A stretch of DNA of 64,000 nucleotides from Halichondria panicea (taxonomy: Eukaryota > Porifera > Demospongiae > Suberitida > Halichondriidae). The stretch lies in contig NC_087377.1 in NCBI RefSeq assembly GCF_963675165.1, positions 1,141,501 to 1,205,500 of the forward strand. The letters are read 5' to 3'. The notes under the pieces were generated by a model. That model was not told where the DNA came from, searched no databases, and saw nothing but the letters and a program-made list of their open reading frames with translations. A program made the translations under genes and the position numbers. Positions 54,413 through 64,000 of the stretch are shown here, piece by piece; position 1 is the stretch's first letter, and each line of letters begins with the position of its first letter.

Positions 54413-55342
54413 ATACGTACCTTCATGTACGGCCACGAAGACTTCGTCCTGTTGTTCCTCGTTAATCATTCGAGTGACCACAAAATCAACCGCTAGAGGG
54501 AAGTTGAATCTAATCATTCTCAGCTGTTCCACAGCAGTGTAGTAATCAACATGTAGTCTGTCCTGAGATGAAGGGAAGAATTAGTCATACATACGGTTTC
54601 CTTCATACCCAAGTATTTTCTAGACATAATATTTTTCTTTGATCTTTGATGGTCGATAACTTGAGTTAGGATTGTCCAATTACAAATCTAAAAAATGCGG
54701 CATTTTGTAGCTCTTTGAAAGGACTATCAAAATTTAATATTAAAGAGTACGGTATAGCGGGTAATTTTCGTGGGGCAAAATATTCGTGGTTTTCGTGGTT
54801 GGAGGTCTGACCACGAATATTTTACCCACGAATGAAGCGACCTTGCCTACCTTTACCTGCAGTGCAAGCAGCAACCAAGAAAATATTACCCACGAAATGT
54901 CTCAATATTGCTGAACCACGAATATTTTGTCCCCCGAAAATTACCCGCTATACGGTATATTTAAAATATTAGTAATGAGTTAGGGTTTGGGTGATTTATA
55001 TATAATAATAATAGTCAAGCTGACGTACCTTTGTCAGTGCTACGATGCTAGTTGTGTCACATGACGAGTAGATAGTATCGTAGTTGTCATGGTAACCAGA
55101 GTCCTCTCCGAGAAGCCACACATGGTTGTCATCGCTACCTGCAGTACAAAAAACACGTATTAAAGTATAAAACACGTTTGTTATCGAACATTGTAACATT
55201 GCATAATTATAAATTGAATGCATTACAGCTCCAGAATAATATCAGACACAACACTTTTTATTATCATACCAGTGCTTGTGCTAAACAGGGAAGCCACGAT
55301 ACAGAGCAGGAGCAGTACTAGTTGTTGGGTCTGGGTGGCCAT
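53126..55342 (-). CDS. Secreted protein of unknown family (355 aa)
   Basis: Four exons: 55342-55270, 55138-55029, 54562-54421, 53868-53126 (1,068 nt, in frame). A clear signal peptide (MATQTQQLVLLLLCIVASLF) is followed by SDDNHVWLLGEDSGYHDNYD, a stretch DRLHVDYYTAVEQLRMIRF, and a large last exon with repeated beta-strand-like segments (GYMSINRFGNFTIFPISMG; TILKFNVSDDCLVLI; GSAMWFSYNNGSTLFLSNG) ending IKSYF. The pattern resembles a beta-propeller or lectin-like fold, but I do not recognise it. Several N-glycosylation sites (NNGS, NVSD, SNGT). No transmembrane segment. It is transcribed divergently from the next gene. A duplicated copy of its exon 3 end plus donor lies in intron 3. Confidence 0.75.
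54228..54272 (-). repeat. Duplicated exon 3 end and splice donor inside intron 3
   Basis: On the minus strand the sequence encodes QQDEVFVAVHE then GTACGT, nearly identical to the real exon 3 end at 54421-54450. It is embedded in CA repeats and preceded by CACACAA rather than a complete exon. It offers a second donor but lacks the rest of the exon. Confidence 0.7.
54750..54958. mobile_element. CCGTATA-family MITE in the secreted-protein gene
   Basis: Ends TACGGTATAGCGGGTAATTT and AAATTACCCGCTATACGGTA, 209 bp, with internal CCACGAATATTTT repeated in both orientations. Lies in intron 2. Confidence 0.75.
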
Positions 55343-55454
55343 TTAATTAATTATAGTGGACGTCAATAATGCAATTATTAAGCTGCCGATCTTTACCCGA
55401 TACAAACACACACCTTACCACTGCTATGACAACGCCAGCTTTCTGAACATAAAG
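55343..55454. promoter_or_regulatory. 112-bp bidirectional promoter interval
   Basis: Only 112 bp separate the divergent start codons of the secreted-protein gene and CFAP299. No TATA box or repeat is evident. CpG is not enriched. Both 5' untranslated regions and core promoters must fit here or overlap the coding ends. Confidence 0.6.
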
Positions 55455-55734
55455 ATGGCGGCTACTGGTGAGGAAGCTAGTAACAGCGCTGCAGACACTA
55501 TAGTCACCGAGTATGCCACGTATGAGGATTACCTGGACTCTCAAATAACACCAACTGATCTGTTCTACCTGGAGGTGAGGTTATAGCTCGAGGTGGGGGG
55601 GTAGGGTTGATTGACTGTGGGGGGTGACGGTTCTCCAACCCCCCACACACTTATTATGAAATATCGAGTAGAAACACATCTGCAGTGGCTTGTAATTTTT
55701 ACTGTATTACGTAGTTGGTGGTTTGCATTCCACT

Positions 55735-55770
<36 letters not shown>

Positions 55771-55781
55771 ACACTCACACT

Positions 55782-55816
<35 letters not shown>

Positions 55817-57280
55817 ACGAGGAACTAGCACGTCAGCTAGTGGAGCTAGGATATCGTGGATCAGGGGAAGTGCTCAAGAGAGAAGACTTTGAGCTCAGGA
55901 AAGAAGCGGCTGCAGCCAGTAAGCTAGCACGTCGAGACCAGCTGAGGTGTGTGGGTGGTGTGTGTGGGGGGTGAGTGTGTATTTGTCACATTAACGCTCC
56001 CTTTTGCTAATAATTATTATGGACAATTCAGGTATACTGGTAATGATTCTTAGCTACAAACTGTACAAGACTTGTTTGTATATGCGATTGCAAAAGAATC
56101 TATTATACTGAACTGATTGTAAGTATGCGATTGCAAGCAGATTAATTTATCGCTGCTGACCTAGTGTCCCCCCCCCCCATGGTACAGAGTGTTGTGCTGA
56201 CCTAGTGTCCCCCCCATGGTACAGAGTGTTGTGCTGACCTAGTGTCCCCCCCATGGTACAGAGTGTTGTGCTGACCTAGTGTCCCCCCCATGGTACAGAG
56301 TGTTGTGCTGACCTAGTGTCCCCCCATGGTACAGAGTGTTGTGCTGACCTAGTGTCCCCCCCATGGTACAGAGTGTTGTGCTGACCTAGTGTCCCCCCCA
56401 TGGTACAGAGTGTTGTGCTGACCTAGTGTCCCCCCCATGGTACAGAGTGTTTAGTGTCCCCCCCATGGTACAGAGTGTTGTGCTGACCTAGTGTGTCCCC
56501 CATGGTACAGAGTGTTGTGCTGACCTAGTGTCCCCCATGGTACAGAGTGTTGTGCTGACCTAGTGTCCCCCCCATGGTACAGAGTGTTGTGCTGACCTAG
56601 TGTCCCCCCCATGGTACAGAGTGTTGTGCTGACCTAGTGTCCCCCCATGGTACAGAGTGTTGTGCTGACCTAGTGTCCCCCCATGGTACAGAGTGTTGTG
56701 CTGACCTAGTGTCCCCCCCCATGGTACAGAGTGTTGTGCTGACCTAGTGTCCCCCCCATGGTACAGAGTGTTGTGCTGACCTAGTGTCCCCCCATGGTAC
56801 AGAGTGTTGTGCTGACCTAGTGTCCCCCCCATGGTACAGAGTGTTGTGCTGACCTAGTGTCCCCCCCATGGTACAGAGTGTTGTGCTGACCTAGTGTCCT
56901 CCCCATGGTACAGAGTGTTGTGCTGACCTAGTGTCCCCCCCATGGTACAGAGTGTTTAGTGTCCCCCCCATGGTACAGAGTGTTGTGCTGACCTAGTGTC
57001 CCCCCCATGGTACAGAGTGTTGTGCTGACCTAGTGTCCCCCCCATGGTACAGAGTGTTGTGCTGACCTAGTGTCCTCCCCATGGTACAGAGTGTTTAGTG
57101 TCCCCCCCATGGTACAGAGTGTTGTGCTGACCTAGTGTGTCCCCCATGGTACAGAGTGTTGTGCAGTGCTGGGAAGGACCTGCAAGGATCAGTGTTCCTG
57201 GAGGGGCTGGCTCAGAGGGAAGAGACTAACAGAAACGGGAAAATTTCAGTAAGTCTTCTTAATACATGATAAGCAATCCC

Positions 57281-57315
<35 letters not shown>

Positions 57316-60300
57316 ACCACCACCACCACCACCACCTCCACACACACACCTCCACCCACACACACACAGTCAATTATATTTATTCGGGACAAGAATGCCA
57401 AGGGTCAGGAGATATCAGGATACATTGATTACGCACATCGACTCAAGGTACTACCACTAATAAAGGAGGTCCTAACATGTACTGTATTTATGACATAAAA
57501 TTATACCTCACCCCAATGATCTAACTGCCGTATAGCGGGTAATTTTCGTAACTTCCCATTTAGTATTTTAAGTACAGCTCGACAGCTCAGGATAGTGACG
57601 CATCGAATCTCTTGCAGTAGAATAATTCCCTAGTTTTAATTTTTGTTTGATACGAAAACTTTCTATGTGGTATTATACATGTACATGATAATTGTAGGTG
57701 GATGATTTTGACCCCATATTCTCGTCACGGAAGAAGCTGCTCCCTAGACACAGTGACTTGAGCTTCTATAACTGGGACACTAATTTCTCCTCGTCCAACT
57801 CCACTCCTAATTATCAGGTACGTGTGAGAAATATTGAAATACGTGGGTATAATATATAAGAGGTGGTTGCCAAAATATGTATTAATTACATGTCGTCATG
57901 TTTTCGTAGTTTTTCTTTGAAGGACTATAATTTGTGTTGGGAACGTCCAATTTCAAAAAGCTAATTATTTTATTAGTAGCTGTTTGGTAGTGCTACAATA
58001 ATATTATGGTGTCCTTATATCAACGAGCACAAAATTAATTATAAAAAAAAGCGTGGGCTTTAATAAGTAAAGTGGGTGTTTTTTCAGAACATAATTTATT
58101 TTCACAGCAAAGTTTGATAGCCTATAACGTGTGTTTGGAACACTACAGTTAGTGAGTGCCCTCCTAGTCTGTAGGGCGCCATAGCACTACTCAATTATAC
58201 AGTTGCTCCCTTTGGTCTCGTCGTACATAATTAGTTGACATGATTATTGTACACGGACACTTTGTTTGTGATTGTTTGATATAACTCACACACACACACA
58301 CCCCACGCACGCACCCACAGGTGATTGCAGACAACGCCTCAGGTCTGCTGTTTAAGAATAAACGAGACAGAAAGATTATTAACGTTGACCCAAAGGTACA
58401 GGCTGTGTGTGTGTGTAGGTGGATGTGTGTGGGTGTGGGCATGTGATTGTGTGTGTGGGGATAAGGGAAACAGAAATATCGTTAACGTCGATCCAAATTA
58501 AGGTACAGCTAGCACAGTAGAACTAAGACAAGAAAACGAAAAAAGCATTTGACGGTAAAATACAGTGGAACCCCTCTATAGCGGACACCTTTGGGGAACA
58601 ATGTTTTGGCCTTTATATACAGAGCCTTTGTTGAGAGGTTGTTTTGTACACAAACTGTTCATTTGGGATCTGAGTGCCTGGCCGTTATATAGCAACTGGC
58701 CTTTATTCAGAGGTGGTTGTTAACAGAGGTTTCACTGTAGCCAAAAAAATCTCAAACTTCACGTATGCTTCCTGATTGGGAGGCGCACATTATACGCGGG
58801 AATTTTATGGGAATAATAGGCCTTGCTCCCGAAAAAATAGTTTTAGCCCCTTTCCACATGGCTGATTAAATTGAGGCCTCAAGATTCAAAGCTGACAGTG
58901 AAGATTAGAATGAACTTTGTACAGTATGTTTGCTAACAATCCTCTCTAATGGAAGCATCCAAAACAACAAAACTTGTATTTGTTGTATTTGACGCTGTTT
59001 GTATGCTAACTGTGCTCTCTTGTTATAAACTGTTGACATAGCTACATTGGGCTTTTGAGGAAATAATTATTATAATTATTGAGCAAACTGTCTCAAAATT
59101 TGTGAATAGAATTTTTAGGGAGTTAGAAAAGCATTATTATAGTACACTGTGCCCCTCCCTACTTCCCACACTATAATAGTTAATCAATTTTTCACACGTT
59201 ATTTAATGGAATAAGGGATACCGAAATATCATTTGACGTCGATCCGAACGTACAGCTAGCATACAATATACTAAAAAAGCAATTAAGTTGTACTGATTTT
59301 GACGTTTAAAAAAAACAACCTAGGACCGACAGGTACATGTATGCTAGCTGTACTTCTGTATAATAATTATAGCAAAAATGGGATAATTATTGATAACAAG
59401 CATCTGGGAAACAATCAACTTCATTACGATAATTATTATTAATTAAGCTCCAGCTGTTGACTGATCACTGGGGTTTAGTAGCGGTCCATTGCCTTGTCAC
59501 AGCTAGCATACATTGCACATGTATTATTAAAAATGGGGTATTGATAACAAGTGCCGTATAGCGGGAAATTTTCGTCGTTTTTCGAGGGCAGAGCATTTAA
59601 AACTGGGATAAACTCCCATGCACCGGTATTTCACATACAATGCTATTGGTGGGTGTGGTTTCCTGGCATTGAACCCCGCGAATATTAGAACCCACGAAAA
59701 TTCTACTGAGGGTTCTGGAGCCAAATTGCACCCGCAAAAATTTCCCGCTATGCATTGTAGGAAATAAAGCTCCAGCTGTTGACTGATAACTAGGGTTTAG
59801 TAGCGGTCCATTGCCCTGTCACAATGATCCCATGATCCCTCACATTCATCCAGCTAGCCCTCCCACACCACTCTCCATTCAGCTGTGACGTCTGTGACCC
59901 CAATAATTGTATTTTTACGGAGATAATTTTGATCGGTAGCCAGACTGTTGTCTTGTCCCACTACATGGAATTCCAATTTAGTGTATATGCGAATATTCTA
60001 TAGTCCTTTGAAAAGTAGAATGTCTGCGTGTATGGGCCCAGGGGTAGACAGCTGTTCCACTAAAAACCATTTTCACCTTGTTTGCAGAAATGCTACTCTA
60101 ATTGACATGCAGTGTGTAGACTAGTGTACAGAGCCTATAGTGTGGTCCCACTGTGTGCACTGTAGCTAGTGTACAGAGCCTATAGTGTGGCCCCACTGTG
60201 TGCACTGTAGCTAGTGTACAGAGCCTATAGTGTGGTCCCACTGTGTACTATATTGACCTACAGAGCCTATAGTGTGGTCCCACTGTGTGCACTGTAGCTA

Positions 60301-62459
60301 GTGTACAGAGCCTATAGTGTGGTCCCACTGTGTGCACTGTAGCTAGTGTACAGAGCCTATAGTGTGGTCCCACTGTGTGCACTGTAGCTAGTGTACAGAG
60401 CCTATAGTGTGGCCCCACTGTGTGCACTGTAGCTAGTGTACAGAGCCTATAGTGTGGTCCCACTGTGTGCACTGTAGCTAGTGTACAGAGCCTATAGTGT
60501 GGTCCCACTGTGTACTATATTGACCTACAGAGCCTATAGTGTGGTCCCACTGTGTGCACTGTAGCTAGTGTACAGAGCCTATAGTGTGGCCCCACTGTGT
60601 GCACTGTAGCTAGTGTACAGAGCCTATAGTGTGGTCCCACTGTGTGCACTGTAGCTAGTGTACAGAGCCTATAGTGTGGTCCCACTGTGTGCACTGTAGC
60701 TAGTGTACAGAGCCTATAGTGTGGTCCCACTGTGTGCACTGTAGCTAGTGTACAGAGCCTATAGTGTGGTCCCACTGTGTGCACTGTAGCTAGTGTACAG
60801 AGCCTATAGTGTGGTCCCACTGTGTGCACTGTAGCTAGTGTACAGAGCCTATAGTGTGGTCCCACTGTGTACACTGTAGCTAGTGTACAGAGCCTATAGT
60901 GTGGTCCCACTGTGTGCACTGTATAGAGCCTATAGTCTGGTCCCATGTACACTGTAGCTAATGTACAGAGCCTATAGTGTGGTCCCACTGTGTACACTGT
61001 AGCTAGTGTACAGAGCCTATAGTGTGGTCCCACTGTGTGCACTGTAGCTAGTGTACAGAGCCTATAGTGTGGTCCCACTGTGTGCACTGTAGCTAGTGTA
61101 CAGAGCCTATAGTGTGGTCCCACTGTGTACACTGTACAGAGCCTATAGTGTGGTCCCACTGTGTGCACTGTAGCTAGTGTACAGAGCCTATAGTGTGGTC
61201 CCACTGTGTACACTGTAGCTAGTGGTTGACTTATCGCTAATTTAAACACATAATTATTTTGATAAAGAGCTACAATTGTATAGGACAATGCAAACAGCTA
61301 GTGGTGACTTAAGGTTTGCATTTCAAATGAAGTGAAAGCCAATAATAACAGTTGTATGGGTTCACCACAGCATTCCATGTAGTACTGCCAATATTCTGCC
61401 CAAACTATAGTTTGCTTGAGGATACCAATGATAATGTACTTGCTCTATACATAATTATACGTAGCTCTAGTTATCCAATGAAAAGTGCGATCTAATTAAA
61501 TCACATGCATTCGATATCTATGTGTTATAGTGTCCCAAAGTACGAAGGTGTAGGTATACTTAGACACTCTCTAGTACATAGGAAAAGTGCCTCAGAGCAG
61601 GTATACTGTGGGGCTTAGTATACCTGGTATACCTAGTATTCTGTTGTCAAGTAATTGTATTGTAGCCAAGCATCTAGGGCAAGGTTTGCGCATGCGTACT
61701 GTAGTATCTATAATAGACACTGTTTTGTCGGTGTCCATGTGATTTAGAAGCCCTCAGCCACTTGTAGTACCCTCGTTACACTAAAGCGTGCTACACCTCC
61801 AAAACAATTATTTCCTAGAAAGCCTCGCTCCCGATAAGACCTGCTCTGGTGTACCACGATATCCCTTCACCGTCAATATTCTACCCATACTCTGGAACAG
61901 CAGATGTGTACAATCTGTTTGTTGGGATACTGGCCACCAGCAATTAAAATCTATCACATATTTCGGGCAGCCTATAATTATAGTTTCTAAGAATTCCCTT
62001 GGTTGGACATGGTCACATGGACGCATATTTCAGTCTTGTTAAATTGACCAGGATTGGTTGGGAAGCGGTGACCACCTGGCAAATAGAAACCATTCTAGTG
62101 TCTGTTGTTTTGTCACTGCTCTGCACATTGTGTGTGGAAGCCATAGTGGAAGGCGTGGGAAATAAACTGTGTGAACACATTGTACACTAGCTGACATAAT
62201 AACAGGCTCAATCCTGTAGAATGGAATATCAGTAGAGCATACCTTGAGAGATTTCTGTTGTATGGTTATACATGTACCTCCACACACACACGCACACACC
62301 CTCACACACACCCACTCCCCTCTCACACACACTCACACCGCCCACACCACACACACACAGGCAACCAGTTGCGGGGACAACACGACGCGTACCAACGTAC
62401 AAACGTCCAAGTACACTCAAGTGGTTATATTCGATCATGTCACTAGAAGAAAAGCATAA
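55455..62459 (+). CDS. CFAP299: Cilia- and flagella-associated protein 299
   Basis: Seven exons: 55455-55574, 55816-55946, 57167-57248, 57370-57447, 57698-57817, 58321-58395, 62361-62459; 702 coding nt plus stop, 234 residues, close to the length I recall for vertebrate CFAP299. Conserved segments: [100 protein letters not shown], and the C-terminal [15 protein letters not shown]. The family is linked to motile cilia and sperm flagella; no enzymatic motif is present. Intron 2 is filled by a 36-bp minisatellite that ends at the exon 3 acceptor, and intron 6 (3.9 kb) holds a 45-bp minisatellite and several transposon remnants. Acceptors of exons 2, 4, 6 and 7 lie at the end of CA-rich tracts. 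Confidence 0.95.
56150..57166 (+). repeat. 36-37-bp minisatellite filling CFAP299 intron 2
   Basis: About 27 units of GTGCTGACCTAGTGTCCCCC followed by CATGGTACAGAGTGTT, with C-tract length varying from 5 to 10. The last unit becomes GAGTGTTGTGCAG|TGCTGG, the real exon 3 acceptor, so the array abuts the exon. Each unit also carries a branch-point-like CTGAC, a C-tract and TACAG. Confidence 0.9.
58561..58739. mobile_element. Pogo/Tigger-like MITE in CFAP299 intron 6
   Basis: Starts TACAGTGGAACCCCTCTATA and ends AACAGAGGTTTCACTGTA, the terminal style of pogo-type elements with TA duplication. A related half-copy occurs at 25790-25850. No ORF. Confidence 0.65.
59553..59755. mobile_element. CCGTATA-family element in CFAP299 intron 6
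   Basis: Starts GCCGTATAGCGGGAAATTTT and ends AAATTTCCCGCTATGCATTG. Interior matches 27899-28121 in the opposite orientation. Confidence 0.65.
60112..61224. repeat. 45-bp minisatellite, about 24 copies, in CFAP299 intron 6
   Basis: The unit GTGTACAGAGCCTATAGTGT + GGTCCCACTGTGTGCACTGT + AGCTA is kept with few changes; a higher-order variant with ACTATATTGACCTACAG recurs at about 60240 and 60515. Because 45 is divisible by 3, a long spurious frame ([15 protein letters not shown] repeats) is open on the minus strand. Confidence 0.92.
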
Positions 62460-63063
62460 ACTGAACATTCACCAGGTACCAGGTACCCTGTACCCTGTAC
62501 TCTGCACCCTGTACTATACACAGTCAGTTGTTTGTTATGTAAAAGCTCTTATTATAAATTATTTCACATGTACTGTTGGCATCATTTTCACTTCCTATAA
62601 TTATAATTGCTACTATTTTTAAAATTTTTTTAAAATTAATTGACTCAAAGTGTTAAAAATGCATCCCCTTGGCTTTGTGTCTACGTACGTCATTATTTTA
62701 CAATCTACGACTATTAGTATTGGCACATGGTTCGATTGTCTCTTCACAAATTAATAACCTAAGAATAAGAAGTCTAATTTTAGTGGTGTCAGATTGTATT
62801 AGCCACTGTGTTTATGTGTTTGCCTGATAAGGTTGGCTGATTGGAATGTCTGGCTGGCTGTGTTTTCACATGCTTCTGGAATCACATGAATCAGGTACAT
62901 TGTACATGTGTACACTTCCTTAAGTACTGCATATTATTGGCCTGAGATGATTTTTGTCAATTTAGGGCTTGAGACAATCATTGTAAAGCACAGCCGGTTG
63001 TTTTTCAGATGGCAAATATGAAAACATTAGTCACAAGAATGTGAGACATGTGTGTGTCATAGT

Positions 63064-63259
63064 ACCGTATACCGTATTACTACTGGTGAAAAACCTTCAC
63101 GAATGAGCTAAATCAGCAGAAAATTTCACGCTTTGCGATTTTCTGATAACAAGGATCTTGTGTAATTACCAGTACCAGTTTGCAATTTTATTTTTGTAAA
63201 GTGATCAACGCTTGCTAAGTTCATGTTTTGATGCTCGCAAAACATTCTAGTAAAAACAG
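63064..63259. mobile_element. Degraded CCGTATTACTAG-family MITE
   Basis: TACCGTATTACTAC at the left, then AATGAGCTAAATCAGCAGAA as in the 48653 copy, and GCAAAACATTCTAGTAA at the right. A second partial copy in inverse order lies at 63400-63500, and 63840-64000 resembles the interior of the 15089 element. No gene seen from 62460 to 64000. Confidence 0.55.
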
Positions 63260-64000
63260 TTTCGTATCTACATGTAGATGTATAAACTATTTTCCATTTC
63301 CATTTGCTAGAATGTTTTAGCATTAAAAAAGCAATTTACAAGTTTTGATCATTTTACCCAAAAAATATAATCGTACGAAAAACCTGAACTGTTATGATAT
63401 CACGAAACTTACCAGATTGCAAACGTCAAAGGAGTCAACTTTTCTGCTGATTTTGCTCATTCGCAAAAGGTTGTCAAGAACAAAACATTCTAATGTTGAT
63501 GGTTTACGTTCTATGAACTTGTTACGTGCCAATCTTGGTTAGTAGATTAGTTCCCATAAAGTTACGCTTTAGCAACCACACTATTGCACTCCTTAGCAAC
63601 CACGCTCGGACTAAATTGGATTATCCGTATTTTAATCTAATAAATAAACCGCGTGTGCTAGCAACAGAAGTCCCTTATCAGAGCACATGTCATAATACAG
63701 TTAATGAGATAGATACCATCTGCGGTGGTCTAGATTCATAGAAATTGAAATTTTTTGACTATCAAAAGTACACGTTAAGTAGGTAAACAAATTTTAATTT
63801 AGATTTATAGATTTGATAAACAGACAGAAGTTCTTTATCAGTAATACTGTAGATAAACTTTTGCGGGACTGCCTTTAGAAAGGTTTTGCGAATTTAAATT
63901 TCACAAAATAGCAGCCTTTCTGCAGTATGCATGCGATTTTTAATTCGTGGGTATAAATTGCGGTACATGCTTAATCAGGGAAAACCACGAGCATTTTTAT

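Noticed and set aside
56560-56832. Minus-strand frame with [12 protein letters not shown] repeats
   Set aside because: Product of the 36-bp minisatellite in CFAP299 intron 2; C-tract length changes break the frame often.
60248-61288. Long minus-strand open frames (86 and 257 codons) with [15 protein letters not shown] repeats
   Set aside because: A 45-bp intronic minisatellite whose unit is divisible by three; no splice sites, no conservation, inside CFAP299 intron 6.

Overview
This is animal nuclear DNA: spliced genes with short introns, canonical GT-AG (and at least two GC-AG) splice sites, extracellular modules carried largely on phase-1 exons, cilia genes, CA/GT microsatellites and many small inverted-repeat transposons. 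I infer a sponge, most likely a demosponge resembling Amphimedon. The grounds are the AT-rich spacers full of ATAATTATA, the very compact introns, and the NIDO-AMOP-VWD-EGF, SRCR, Death and short collagen genes side by side. No marker gene proves the species. I found no rRNA gene, CRISPR array or bacterial operon.

Layout. 1-24.5 kb (minus strand): two head-to-tail paralogues of a large type I membrane protein (signal peptide, novel N-terminal domain, Ig-like domains, NIDO, AMOP, VWD, EGFs, transmembrane segment, tail). The upstream copy (9871-24449) is complete: 28 exons joined in frame to 1,994 residues. The downstream copy (27-9498) runs off the left edge after exon 20. 24.7-30.8 kb (minus): a 94-residue I9 protease-inhibitor-like protein, two tandem short collagen-like genes and a 63-residue candidate gene. 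31-38 kb: mostly repeats, with a Death-domain remnant interrupted by a stop, an RS-repeat ORF and a mobile-element-like fragment. 38.2-42.1 kb (plus): an ankyrin/zinc-ribbon protein with a nuclear localisation signal. 42.3-44.1 kb (plus): exons of an unrecognised, probably decayed gene. 44.6-46.2 kb: repeats. 46.7-52.0 kb (minus): a four-SRCR membrane receptor with a Pro/Tyr-rich tail. 53.1-55.3 kb (minus): a secreted protein of unknown family, sharing a 112-bp head-to-head promoter interval with CFAP299 (plus, 55.5-62.5 kb). 62.5-64 kb: repeats.

Gene models were built by hand from splice sites and reading-frame phase; for the main genes every exon set sums to a multiple of three. Three of the secreted or membrane genes (the two paralogues and the SRCR receptor) have adhesion or recognition architectures, so the region looks like a cell-surface/extracellular-matrix neighbourhood interrupted by housekeeping and cilia genes. 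Functions beyond domain content are inference.
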